In this document: positions 23,107-34,635 of the stretch, piece after piece
Layout of the letters: each line of letters starts with the position of its first letter
Position numbering within the stretch: the first letter of the stretch is position 1
DNA from: Galeruca laticollis
Lineage: Eukaryota; Arthropoda; Insecta; Coleoptera; Chrysomelidae
Direction: 5' to 3'
DNA: 64,000 bases
Assembly (NCBI GenBank): GCA_963921935.1
Contig: OY998175.1
Coordinates: 179,153,262-179,217,261 of the forward strand
The notes under the pieces: model-generated
What the model saw: only the letters and a program-made list of their open reading frames with translations
What the model was told of the DNA's origin: nothing
Databases searched by the model: none
Position numbers and translations under genes: made by a program

Positions 23107-23265
23107 ATACAGGGTGTTACATTTAAAATAACAACGTTGCCGTTCACTTCCGATATAAATTTGCCGTAAAACCTGTTATACACCTATACCAATTTTTATC
23201 AAAATCGTGTGTGTAGTTTCTAATATATAGACAGTGTAAGCTCGTCGTGAAACAGCCTGTATACA
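23107..23265. mobile_element. Small MITE with TACAGG ends
   Basis: TATACAGGGTGTTACA at the left and, inverted, TATACAGGCTGTTTCA at the right, about 155 bp apart. It is non-coding. Confidence 0.45.
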
Positions 23266-23695
23266 ATGAAACGTACTTTTGATTTATTTTTAAAACCCTT
23301 GATTCGCCAACATAAATATACAGACTTTTCAACTCGAATTTTAGAATGAAATAGTGATATTTTTCAGTTTAGATGAAAAAAATTCTTTTACAGTTGAAAA
23401 TAATTTTTGGTTTAAAATAAAAAATATTTTAATACTGAGCAACAATTCAAATATTACACTTTAGTTACTAATTTATTCTAAAATCTCCAAATTGTCGGTA
23501 AAACGTATAAAAAGATAGTTTAACTTCACTTTTTTGGAGACTAAGTTAAAATGAAAGTTGAAAAGTTTAAATAATTACGATAAATAATATTGACAAATCC
23601 AGCTGTAATTAATCAAAAGCACTTTTTATGGTATTTTTCTCCACAGAACAGGCTCAAATTGTTAATGTTCTATAATTAAGGTAAGCAACCAGTAA

Positions 23696-25980
23696 TTGAC
23701 TTTATTTACTCTTGTGCTTTTGTGCCACGACTCAATTCCAAGTTGCTCTTCTAAAATAATTCAAAAGAATGTGCGTTTGCCGGAAATCAGCATACCCTCC
23801 TTTGATGATCCTAACCCCCTAGAATACGCATATTTTTTTGATTTGTTTAACGCTTTAATTATTCACAACGCACAAATTTCTAGTGATAGCCAAAAATGCT
23901 TCTACCTCAAAAGCTTTTTAAAGGGAGATGAGGATCAGCGACCATACTCAGGTATTTATTTATAAATTTGCATTCGTTTTTTCGTCACATACTTGAGCAA
24001 GAGCTAATAAAATGTGATCATGTTAAATTGCAAAAATTTGCCACAAACACGTGCGCTTTGCTCGAACGCTTAAAAAATTTCAATATATCACACGAAGTAA
24101 TGTTTGAAAATTTAATAATATTTTCATTAGAGAGTAAGCTAGATTTCAATACGAAACGTACATTTGAAGAAAGTTGCGAAATAGGTTCTCTCCCATCAAT
24201 TAAAAAATTCCTAGACTTTTTAGATTGGAAATTCATGATTTTGGAAAATGTTACTTCCCCATGTCCTATACAGAAACTAAGGCAACCGGGCATCCGTCCC
24301 ATTTTAAAGATAGTAAAGCAAAGTTTACACCTCAGCAAAGATCTCAGTGCATACAAACACTGAGCATAATATTCACTCCAATCAAAGATCCTACGCGTCC
24401 TTTCGCACAAAACGCCAAACACTGTATATTTTGCAAAAACAACTCCCCTAAAATATATTATTGTCCCAATTTCACTGCTCTAGTCCCTGAAGATAGGCGC
24501 AAATTTGTAACGTCAAATGCTTTGAGTTTTAACTGTCTTGGGAATACACACTCGATCCGCGCGTGTCTCTATCCCAGAAAATGTACTGTTTGTGCAAAAA
24601 AGCATCACACTCTATTACATCTGGAACTCCAAGTTGTCAATACACCACCTCCAGCCGATAGTCCGCAACCTAGCTCTCTTAGCACATTTTCCATTGGTCG
24701 GAATTCACAACTTCCAGTAGACTTGTCACATATTTCGATCACCTAGTTGACCGCTCTCTCGTCCAAAAAATCTCATGTTGTATTAGCCACCGCACAGGTC
24801 TATGTGAAGCCAAAAATAGGATAGCTATTTTCTATTAGAATTCTTTTAGACAATAGCAGTCAAACTTCATTCGTCACTCACTCTCAAGCTGCAAAATTAG
24901 GCTACAAAATGTATCCCCATACTCTCCAAGTTTCCGGTATTTTAGAAGGTAGCACCACGTTAACCGATATGATAGATATTACCTTGTTTACAAAAATCAC
25001 AGAAAACAAAAAAATTAAAGTTTCGTGCGCAATTTTACCTAAAATTACTCACCCTCTGCTTCAGGTATCTCTTAATGTTGAAATACTAAAGATTCCCTCA
25101 CAACGATTTTCAAAATTAGCTGACGATCAATTCAACACTCCTTCTCACATAAATATGTAACTCGGTTGCGACATTTATTATGCAATCCTTAAAAATGGTA
25201 TTAAACACTTAGATTCTGGACTTCTAACGCTCATTAACAGCCATTTAATCTGGGTGTTATCTGGAAATGTTCCACAAAATTGTATCAAGGAAAGTTCTCT
25301 AAAGGTTATATACTCTCATTATTTCTTGGTTAACAGTTCTTCAGCAACTGAAAACAACTCAGTCCCTCATAATAATGACGCGGATCTTACCCTATTGATT
25401 GGGAAGTTTTGATCTCAGGAAGAGGTTGATTCAAGCACCGCCCTTCCCTCTTATCGGCTGAAGAAGAAAAGGCCGAAGAAATGTTCTCGTCCTCCACCAA
25501 CATTTTAGACAACGGACGATATCAAGTAAACATCCCATTCGTAGAAGCCAATACTCACAAATAACTTGGAGATTCTCTTTTTATAGCAAAACGTATATTC
25601 GAATCACTCGAAAGGAAATTTACTCACAACGCAGTTCTTTTCTCAGAATACAAACAATTTATCGATGAATATATTTCTCTCGGACATGGAAAATTTGTTT
25701 CTTTATCTCTCACCAACTCCTCCAACGAAAATAAGTATTCTGTACCCCACCTACGTGTTCTGAGAGAACTCAGCGTAGCCACCAAATTGCGAGTGGTCTT
25801 CGATTTCTCCTGTAAATCGACTTCCTCTTTCTCTTTTAATGACGTATCTCTCAAAGGTCCTTAGGTGCTGCCCAAATTATTCGACATATTATGTCGTTTT
25901 CGCTCTTCTAGATACAGATTGACAGCGGATAAACAATAAGTGTACAGACAGATCTCCACAAACCCTGATCAAAATTTTCA
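23696..25980 (+). pseudogene. BEL/Pao retrotransposon 1: gag, protease and start of pol, decayed
   Basis: The gag core is RLPEISIPSFDDPNPLEYAY followed by an FDLFNALI segment near 23780-23860, then a helical region (to 24250). It ends with Cys/His knuckles: CIFCKNNSPKIYYC, FNCLGNTHSIRAC (Cys-x2-Cys-x4-His-x4-Cys) and CTVCAKKHHTLLHLE (24420-24630). A pepsin-like protease follows with LLDNSSQTSF near 24847, where the usual catalytic D-S/T-G is replaced by D-N-S. Then come pol segments: KLRVVFDFSC near 25785, SFNDVSLKG near 25840 and a motif-A-like LTADK near 25920. The same order is seen in the fresher copy at 61.25 kb. Several stops and frameshifts occur in all domains. The middle of the reverse transcriptase is missing and replaced by other sequence. 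Confidence 0.8.
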
Positions 25981-25984
25981 GTTG

Positions 25985-27222
25985 TAATTTAACTAGTGCA
26001 ATGAAAATTATCGAAAAATTTTGGGAAAGATGCTCGAATGCAAGTTAATTTGAAAAAGAGCACGAGTGCGCGGAGGGCTCGAGTGCATATTTCAGTTTAA
26101 CTTGCACGAGAGCAGATTTGTCAAAAATTATCGATTCATTTTCATTGCAAGAGTTAAATTTTATAAGAATAGTATATTACATTACAAGTCATGAAAGTGA
26201 AACTTTGCAGAAGAGGAGGCTTATTGAAGAGTACGAGGGTGCGTTGTAAAGTGCTTTATAATATGGAAAACACTTTTCGCACTGGAATAGCGTGAGTGAA
26301 ATTCCTTCAACAAGTGCATTTGATCAGACTGCTGCAGCTGACAATGTTAATATTCCTAACATATATGTCAACGAAAAAGTAGTGTTATCAAATATAGCTA
26401 ACGCAACAGAAAACAGAAATAATAATGCTTTGAATTATATACCTGGAATAAACTTTTCTAATGTGCATAATACTAGTGTTGGCAGCATTAACATTAATTT
26501 TCATTTTCATAGTTCTAATACCAATTAATAATATTTGATTGTTAGTGTTTTTAATTATATTAAATAAACGTTTCATAAGATAAGTGACGATTTCTAATTC
26601 AATTGCAGTCTAAAAATGACAGATGAGTCTTGTAAAGTGACAGGAGTCTTGTAAAAATCATGAAAGTGACTAGTCTTTAAAGTGACTCTCATGACCAACC
26701 TGAGTTCTGTCATGACAAGCTTTCTTGACGATTTCAGAAAAAAATTTATGAATCAATCAAATCGTATTGTCACTGTCAGTTGCTGTCACATTGCCGTCAC
26801 CTGTGGCGACAATAATATTGTATACTTTATACTCATCGCAGGCACGTAGGAGCTGTCTGAAACAATCGTTGTTGCGGACAATGAAACATTTTTTAGTAAT
26901 CGATGCTTTATAAAATACCCATTGTAACATTTTCTAAGTGCAATTTCGCGATTTGGAAACGCTTCTGCTACAGATATTGATAAGAATATAGACAATCTTA
27001 CGCCAACGAATACAAAAAAGTCAAAAACGTCAGTATGGAGGCAATTTCAAGAGTTTTGTGCCGAAAGAAATTATTTATTAGAACGAGGAACTTCGGTGTA
27101 AAAAATTGCCTCTATTCTAAAGGACTGAGCAAGCAATATGCGCAAGAAGGATGGATCCCTTTATAAAGAAAGTGTGGTGAAAACAATGTGGAACTTTTAC
27201 TTACAAAGAATTGCTGCAAAGT
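25985..27222 (+). mobile_element. Crypton-like sequence interrupting the BEL reverse transcriptase
   Basis: At about 26990-27222 an interrupted frame reads KKSKTSVWRQFQEFC and NMRKKDGSLYKESVV with MW following. This is the N-terminal SAM-like core-binding region of the Crypton/KIAA1958 tyrosine recombinases as I remember it from insect genomes. Upstream, 26292-26528 is an open 78-codon frame ending NINFHFHSSNTN, which may be the C-terminus of a neighbouring copy. At 25995-26155, TGCAATGAAAATTATCGA and its inverse form arms around about 110 bp. The catalytic recombinase domain is absent. Confidence 0.45.
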
Positions 27223-27955
27223 GCTAACTCACTGTCCGAACTGAAACTATTGCAATCCGATTTAAACAAGTGTCTTAGAGAATTATGTTTCACGCTACAC
27301 AAATTTCGTTCAAATTATCTGGATTTCCATAAAGAATCAGTGCACTATCAAGCATTAGATCTAGACTTGAATTTTGATATGTTATGTAAAATTTTTGGGC
27401 TTAAGTCGAATCCAACACACGATATTTTTCAAATTTCTACTCCCTTAGATCTTGAGCTCGAACCCTACATCACAAAGCGAAAAATTCTATCGGCAATCTC
27501 ACAATGTTATGATCCGCTAAGATTAGTCAACCCCGTCGTTGCCAAAGGAAAAATATTAATGCAACGCACATGATCTCATGGGGTCACGAAATCACCGATC
27601 TGTCCATTCTCCTAGACTGAAAAGATTTTGTGAATAGTATCTCTTCTCTCTCCAACGTTAAGATTCCACGCTATCTATTTACTAATGAAAAACCGATAGA
27701 ATGTCAACTTCATGCATTCTCAGATGCCAGTTCAGTGGTATATGGTTGCAACTTATATATTCTTTCAAAATATGCAAATGGTGCAATACATTGTGCATTA
27801 GTAGGTGCCAAATCCCGAGTTGCGCCATTAAAAAAATGTTGACTATTCCTAAATTAGAACTGTGTGCAATGTTACTGTTAGCCCAATTTACTCAACGAAT
27901 TACGCAACTTTTTAAACCAAAAATGTCGGTATTGCCAGTCTGTCAAAAGGACTGA
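27223..27955 (+). pseudogene. BEL/Pao retrotransposon 1: reverse-transcriptase tail and RNase H, decayed
   Basis: The frame resumes with NSLSELKLLQSDLNKCL, the segment that follows the YVDD box in BEL pol. It goes through SAISQCYDPLRLVNPVV and an RNase H start, QLHAFSDASSVVYG (catalytic Asp in FSDAS), then TIPKLELCAMLLLAQ in another frame. It stops being recognisable at about 27955; integrase and 3' LTR are not found. Comparison with the 25.98-kb break shows that about 200 residues of the polymerase, including YVDD, are gone. Confidence 0.75.
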
Positions 27956-28294
27956 CTCCTGTATCTCCTCCGACTCTTGTACAAATAGTTTTACGTTGTG
28001 CATACCATGTAAATTTTCATTTAGGTGGTGACCGCGGGCAGTATGTTCGAAAATACATTTTTCTCTCTGATGAATTCTCTCTTTTGTATCGAATTTACAA
28101 CATTTTTTCACAACAATAAATAAATAAATAATATTTTGTGCTGCGACAGTATTCAAAACCCCCACTTTGTGTTTCAAAAACTGTTGTTCGCGCGGCTTGA
28201 GCCAGTATGATCCCTATCATAATATTCAAGGTTTATTGCTACGTTCGAAATATACTCTGACGCATTACCTCCCATATTTTTTAATTTAAGTTAT
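27956..28294. other. No gene seen
   Basis: Nothing is recognisable; AT-rich, with a short ATAAATAAATAA run near 28120. Confidence 0.35.
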
Positions 28295-28798
28295 AATACA
28301 GGGCGAGTCAATACTATACTTACTCATGTTTATGCGTTTTTATTTATATCTCGAGTTCGACAAAAGCTATCAACATGCGGTTTGCGCCATTTTGTTACGA
28401 ATTTAATCCAGTTCTATTATAATTTACAATAATTAGGTGTTTTTACGAAAAACAAATTTTAATTTTTTTCATTCGAAAGTACCCTACCTAATGCTACCTA
28501 ATGACACTAATTTCGTTAAAATCGGCTGACCCAAACCAAAGTTATAGGTATTTATCCACAAACACTTCCCCACTCTCCCCCTTCCTTTATTTGAAAAAAT
28601 GAAAAAAAGTACTTAAACAAATTTGTGCGGAATTTAGGCCTCTTTATTGGTTACTTATTTAACACTTGGTATAATTGGGCATATTTCACAAAAAAAAACA
28701 GGTTAACCTAGAAACTTGAAAGTTATTTCGAGCGATTTCTCTTGGCAACTCTGATATATTGCCGAGAGATCGGCTTATTGGACCACCCGGTATTTATT
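28295..28798. mobile_element. Probable MITE, about 0.5 kb
   Basis: ATACAGGGCGAGTCAATA at the left and, inverted, ATACCGGGTGGTCCAATA at the right. It is non-coding, with poly-A-rich interior strings. Confidence 0.45.
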
Positions 28799-28835
28799 AC
28801 GTTCAAGCCTCTTTCATTAAGTCTATATAAATATT

Positions 28836-29142
28836 GTAAGTTCAGGTTATGGGATTATGGTCAATAAAACAATGAAAATCTATTATTTTTTCAGCCTACG
28901 TTTCGACCTTTATTGGGTCATCTTCAGGGCGTCAAAATTGATTTTCTTCTTGTAAAAATTCCCTATCATATCAAGCCTTCCAAAAACCATTTTTTATCAA
29001 AAAAGGAAATAACATTTCAGTTTATTGTGTGTGTTCATGTTTGGATACGGTGGGAACAGACCCAATAAAGGTCGAAACGTAGGCTGAAAAAATAATAGAT
29101 TTTCATTGTTTTATTGACCATAATCCCATAACCTGAACTTAC
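28836..29142. mobile_element. 307-bp MITE with about 83-bp nearly perfect inverted ends
   Basis: GTAAGTTCAGGTTATGGGAT starts the element and its reverse complement ends it at 29142. The match continues through ATCTATTATTTTTTCAGCC and ACGTTTCGACCTTTATTGGG, so about a quarter of the element on each side is stem. The interior is about 140 bp and non-coding. The GTCGAAACGT word is widespread in arthropod repeats. Confidence 0.8.
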
Positions 29143-29780
29143 ACACATTGACTTGGTCAAAAAAACTATTTCACAAACTATATAATATTGTTCTTGATTC
29201 ATTGCAGTAGTTTAACGCCATGACTCCAACGTCTTCCTTATCAAAGATATATCCCGGGAGCATTTTTGTATCGAGCGTATAGTATACCGCATTCGGGTAA
29301 CGTCGTATTTGCCGATGCCTGTCTTGAAACGAGCGAACGATATCCCGCCCTATTGTCGGGCTACCATACGCTCGATACTAACGGTTGCAAAACAGCGTTA
29401 TTTTTCTATAAAAAAAGCATCATTTTCGTCATTACATCTTCAGGTGATCTATTACGTTATTACGCATTAGGTAAATCTATTACGATTTGAAATTATTGTT
29501 AAATAATTCAAAGAAATGCGAAACATTGAAATAATACCGATTCTAGAACTGGCCAATAAAATTACATATGAAAAACAACGATTTAGAAATTTCAGATAAA
29601 TCCCTTTTTTAATAGCAGATTTTTCCGGTTCTGATGACGTTTATTTTTGATGTATGACATATGTTACAAAAATATGAAGCATTTTAGAGGCTTATTGAGT
29701 ATTACATCGTATGCCAGTGAAAATAACAAAATATTACAGCATTAAAAATATAACATTTGGCAAAGAAATTTAAAAAATAT
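29143..29780. other. Short hairpin repeat; no gene
   Basis: GTATCGAGCGTAT at 29266 is mirrored by ATACGCTCGATAC at about 29366-29378. The GC-rich sequence between is unlike the AT-rich surroundings, so it is probably a small insertion. No tRNA or other RNA fold was recognised. The rest holds nothing identifiable. Confidence 0.4.
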
Positions 29781-30704
29781 TTGAAATTATAAGAATAGCT
29801 TCATGAAATCATGGGCAGACTTCTGAAACAATACTTCTTTTTTAGAGATGGGTTCACGATCTGGAACAAATCTCAAAAAAATACATCGTATATCACTAGG
29901 ACCATAAATACACCAGGCGAAAAAGCCAGACAACATATTTTTAAGAGAACTTTCATTGCCAGTTTAAATTAAAGCAAATAAATTGAAAGGAGAACGAAAA
30001 AGGGAACATTCTTCAAGACATATTAATTGCCCAGCAGAATTAATAATTGTTATTAAAAAATAGACATTCCATCACTCTCGAAAGTAGGAAAATTCTATAC
30101 ATTATCGCAACTGGGACACAGAGCCTCCGGAAAATATGTTGTTGCCTCTTAAACTTGTTGACTGCACAAAAATGAGCAAAAATAAGGTACCTAGGCTGAT
30201 GCAGGAATCCACAAATATCGAAAACAGTGAAAGTATTGTAACCACAAATGACGAACAACCCATAGACTCTCCTGAAAATAGCAGTAGTGATATTAAAAAA
30301 GCTTGGTGTGAATTTATTTTAAAATTTAAGGAAGATGTCATACAAAATTTGGAAGACGATCCGATAGGATTTAGCCCAGCCATTAAAAAATGTATGAAAA
30401 ACTACCGGAAAAATATTAATAGCAGTTCAACTCTTATGAGTGGCTTACATAGAGCATTTAAATTTGACCACTGGCCGCGATCATTAACAGTAAGCTCGAA
30501 GAAAATTGCAAGGAAAAAAAATTTCAGATCAGCCTGCTTCTCTGTGTCTCGGAGAAAAGTGCAAATAACAGGTAGGAGATCAATGCAGGCAGGAAGAAAA
30601 GTGGGAAGTCTTAGAGTAAGGAAGCCTAAAGCTGCTCATTCTCCTAATATTTGTGTTAATAATGTTACGAACTCGCACACCAAAGCAGATACTAAGTACG
30701 GTCC
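29781..30704 (+). pseudogene. MULE copy 3: zinc finger joined to C-terminal tail, core deleted
   Basis: The N-terminal part (29920-30060) reads HIFKRTFHCQF and, after a one-base frame change, EHSSRHINCPAELIIVIKK. It aligns with the zinc-finger region of copy 2 (NINCPANI). Directly after it the sequence passes to the post-SWIM part: IIATGTQ near 30100, then an open 194-codon frame (30136-30720) with STLMSGLHRAFKFDH, a basic stretch and KAAHSPNICV. These last two align with the tail of copy 1. The whole DDE core and SWIM finger are deleted at about 30060-30095. The frame's final residues come from the LTR-like block that begins at 30705. Confidence 0.65.
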
Positions 30705-31084
30705 TGTAACGTTATGTTAACCGAGTTAAAAAAAATGGCGAACGCGCCGAATTCTGAGGTCTATTGGGATTTATTGTGACCGTTTTTATAGACATGTTCT
30801 CGGAAGGTCTTTTAAGGATTAAGCCGGCAATCGAGAAATATCGCGAAAGGCATTTGTTTTGTGTAAGCCGCAGTCCGGAATGTTCTAGTAAAAAAGGATT
30901 TGATATAAATAAAGGACCGATCAGCGGATGAGTTAGTTTATAATTTGACATAGTGAGTTAAACAGTAAATAAGTGAATATAAATTAAGTGATTACATAAA
31001 TTAGTTTAAGTGAATGTACTGAGTATATATAAATTAAGTGTTAGTGATTAGTTTAGTGTTTAAATAAATAACAAAAACATTACA
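30705..31084 (+). mobile_element. LTR-like block, possible solo LTR
   Basis: It begins TGTAACGTTATG and ends AACATTACA, giving five-base inverted termini (TGTAA/TTACA). It has a TATA-like TATAAATAAAGG near 30904 and later AATAAA. It cuts the MULE tail, as an insertion would. No target duplication or primer-binding site was found, so the call is weak. Confidence 0.3.
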
Positions 31085-31290
31085 ATAACAATGTTGGCCT
31101 CTGTGAAAATGTGCTGAAATTTTGAAAATTCGTAAAGCAAAGAAACTGGTAATGGAGCAACGTAAAATTGCCACCAACTTTAATACCCGATTTCAGCAAG
31201 AGATGTGAGAGGAGAATATTCTCAAGAGAAGTTTTTCTACATCATTTACACTGAAAAATGTTGCAATGATTTTTAAAAATTTTCAGTTTT
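31085..31290. other. No gene seen
   Basis: A short unassigned spacer before the piggyBac end. Confidence 0.35.
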
Positions 31291-31293
31291 TCT

Positions 31294-33681
31294 AACCTTT
31301 TCTATACGGTGGTCTATCAGGACCAATAATGATGACGTAATATTTTTGTCTAATATGGTAATATATGGAAAATTTTACTGTAATCTATTTAGTATAATGT
31401 TTTTTTTCAGTTAACAGTTATAAAAAATCTTTAAATGTCCAATCTTACCATATAATATAAAAGCAATACGAAAATAATGCTATTTTGAAACTTTTATTTC
31501 AAAAATAATAAAAAATACAAAGGAACAAAAAATTCACATTTTTTCGTTTAAGAGGAGGAACGTAAATATAGCACAAATAAAAACTGATGGGGAAAATATT
31601 GGAGGTCTAATTTACATCACGACTTTCTTTCATCTTATCCGCACATTCTCTGCAACACGCAAAAATGTGGTCCATACATAACCATTATTTGCACAACTTA
31701 TAAAAATATCTAGTTTTCCTCTTTTTACAATATTTACAGTGTCCACTTTTATTAGGGGGAGGATCTGGTAAACCTTGAGGTTTAGTATATTTGGCAACTG
31801 AAGTCTGGATAAATGTGTGTAACCTTGATGCAGGGGCTCTGGAACACATGTATTCCTTTATCAATTCCAGCCCCAGTTGTATTATAAACAGGCTCCTATT
31901 TTTACTATAATATTCGTCTGGATTATTGAACCTAGTTATGACAAAAGCATTGACATTCCAAACGTTCAGCATTCCACAAACAATGACTAATGGCCAATGT
32001 TTAGTATTTCTTGCAACTTTATAGGAAGAAGACATTTTATCAATAATGTCTGCACCACATTGTGGAGAATTATAAAATATAATGGTCTCTGGCTTACCAC
32101 TTACTGGATGAAAGGAAGACACCAACAAAACATTTTTATTTCATCGAGGGACATATGATGAAGCCATCATGTGTTTTCCAAAAGCAAATATAGAAGACTG
32201 TATGCGACGATTTTATACATTGGTGATAATGGCTGGGCTGGTACTTGTGGTTATTGGTTTTAATAGTACCTACAATTGTTAATGTGGTCAGTTTTAAGTT
32301 GCTCGACAACTTGGCAAGAAACAAACTAACGATTCATCATTACATTCCATCCTGAACCGGACAAAGGTAGACACATTCTCAATGTAACCGCTGCAGTGGA
32401 ATTATCTAGTTTGTTAGGTCCAGGTGGCTGATGTCCTGCATATATTTCCATATGATATGTATAAAAGGTTCTAACGTCAATGGTGGCAAACACTTTTATA
32501 CCATACTTTTTTAGTTTGTTGGGCACGTACTTTCTAAAACTGAATTTGCGCCGAAAAGCAATAACCATTTCGTCCAGAGTGACATACTCACCTTCCGAAT
32601 AATAATTTTTACAATTCTGAACAAACGTTTCGAAAATATTTTTTATAGGGGCCAATTTAAATGTTTGCTGTCTTCAGCCCTAGTATTCTTGTCGTCAAAA
32701 CGTATTACTCTTAGAAGAAATTTAAACCGCCTTTCTGACATAGTTCCAGTAAATATTTCGTTACCTAGTCCATCTTGAGCTCAAAATTCCATTAGATTTT
32801 TTCGAGATCCACGGTCTAGGCCTGCCAAATACAGCAAACCAAAAAATGCTGGCCTTTCCACAACTGATGTTTCTTTTATATCTCTTTGATCTTTAAAATT
32901 TTCAGAAATGTTTCCACGATTCAATTGGAGTTCTTGTATCTTTTCCAATACCAATAGTGCCTGGTAGATGTAGAACAATATTTTCTTGTCTAGTACGGAC
33001 ATTTCTAGGAGGTGTATATTTTAGCCATTTGATCCCATCTTTGCCACAGTAATATAATCGCCTATCTTCTATGGAATTTCCGTTTTCCTCATCTTGTTGT
33101 TCTGTTTCTGTCGCCTCTTGCACAGAATCAGTTTTGTGGTCACTGAATTCATCTGCCTCTACATCAGAATTAGAGTATCATAAATGTCTTCGTCACTGGG
33201 AACTTCATCATTTAGAGCAAGAAGATGACGTACTTCCGTTTCATAGGAGTCCATATTACTAAATAAAATACTTATAATAGGTACGTACGTTTTACAATAT
33301 AAAAACCACCTACCTCAGTACAATAATCAATTGTAAAATCACTTGTACACCACAAAAAAACTGTCCCTGTGTGAAAAATCAAGAATAGTTTGAAGCATCC
33401 CACATTTTTATGGTATACTAAACTTCATCATAAAAACCCGTTATCTGCGCATTCTGGGGTTTCCCGTAACATACTCTGCCATCTACTATTGTTTAGTCCT
33501 ATTTACCAACCTCCAAACGTGGCTTTAACCTCTAGCCGCCATATGGATGTACATTTTCTTAAAGTTACAAGACTACACGATGGCGGTCTATTAGGACAAA
33601 GCGATGAATTTCTCAAAAACCAAAGTTTTTCTTGTGTGCCAGTACTCTTGTTCTGACAGACCACCGTCGTGCATCGGAGCG
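31294..33681 (-). mobile_element. piggyBac-type DNA transposon, decayed
   Basis: Inverted ends are ACGGTGGTCTATCAGGAC at 31306 and, inverted, ACGGTGGTCTGTCAGAAC at the right. The right side is followed after 14 bp by TTAA (33682-33685), the piggyBac target site. The left side has CTAA in the matching place, which is one base from TTAA. The length of about 2.4 kb is normal for the family. The transposase lies on the minus strand. Confidence 0.75.
31613..33253 (-). pseudogene. piggyBac transposase, broken
   Basis: Readable from an ATG at 33253 (MDSYETEVRHLL) through acidic N-terminal pieces. An ERPAFFGLLYLAGL block and SERRFKFLLRVIRFDD follow. Then the catalytic region has YVTLDEMVIAFRR and KKYGIKVFATIDV, and YNSPQCGADIIDKM with ARNTKHWPLVI lies downstream. 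The C-terminal cysteine-rich finger has CKYCKKRKTRYFYKLCK, a stop, and ACCRECADKM. These are in the order of the DDE_Tnp_1_7 family. There are at least five stops or frameshifts, and part of the core between 32140 and 32320 is scrambled. Confidence 0.8.
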
Positions 33682-33685
33682 TTAA

Positions 33686-34592
33686 ACTAATTGCATTTAA
33701 AAAAATACAAAATAGGGTTTTATTCATGACAAAAAAACTACCTTTCCACCAATTGTGAGTAAAATCGATACATTTCTGGCGAGAAGAGAATTAAAAACAA
33801 AAAAAAACAGTGAAAATAGCATCTAAATGATAATTATACATCTCTAATTTTATACAACATGTACCCTTCATATTTTTCGATAGGAAGTCTCGTTTTGCCT
33901 AAATTCGGACTTGAACATCGAAAACCGAGATTTTCAACCCTTTCATCCGCCTTCTCCACTATTTACAATCTGATAATATTACGTCTACTTTTTCCCTTAT
34001 TGAATACAACTTAAGTACTACCATTCCTTGCAAACTTTTTTGACATCCAAAATAGTCTGATGGACATACTGTATGATGAACTAACAATTATTAGAACTAT
34101 TAAATTAACTATGAAATTGTCAAGGAATATTTTTGTCAACAATTTTGTACTCTATATTTTAAACAAATAAATACAGTGTTATTAACGATTCTTCTTCAGA
34201 TACAACTGAGGTGGCCAAATATGTGGAACTAAGACGTCTATTACCCTAGGGTAACCGATTCATAAGCTGGCACCCAAAGGTACACATTATTTTGATGCTA
34301 ATTTGTTGCTAGTGTAATATTACGCTAGCATAACCGCGTTTTTTCAAAGATCTATTTGAGGAATAAAATCAATTCTTGCGGCACAAATTAGTAACAAACT
34401 ACTGTATACTTTTGTGAAATGGTTACACTAGGTTAATAGACTTGGAACTAAATAAGTACAGATAGTATGTATCCCTGATGTATCTGATTCTGAGAGGATT
34501 TGTTATGGATAGTATGTGTCTAAATGATAGTATAATCCAACTAACCAAGGATTCAGCATTCGAGGAAAATGGAAATGGTAGAGTGGAATTTG

Positions 34593-34593
<1 letters not shown>
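33686..34593. other. No gene seen
   Basis: No protein or repeat structure is recognised in this AT-rich stretch. Confidence 0.4.

Positions 34594-34633
<40 letters not shown>
34594..34633. repeat. (AG)n microsatellite
   Basis: About 20 AG units. The open frames over it are artefacts of the repeat. Confidence 0.95.

Positions 34634-34635
<2 letters not shown>

Noticed and set aside
24018..24422. Minus-strand 134-codon frame
   Set aside because: Antisense shadow of the BEL gag region, which has family motifs on the plus strand.
29266..29378. tRNA or structured RNA gene
   Set aside because: The hairpin ends pair, but no clover-leaf arms, anticodon loop or T-loop signature could be placed.
30136..30720. 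A 194-codon host gene
   Set aside because: Its blocks align with the MULE tails in copies 1 and 2, and it follows a MULE zinc finger; its end runs into an LTR-like block.
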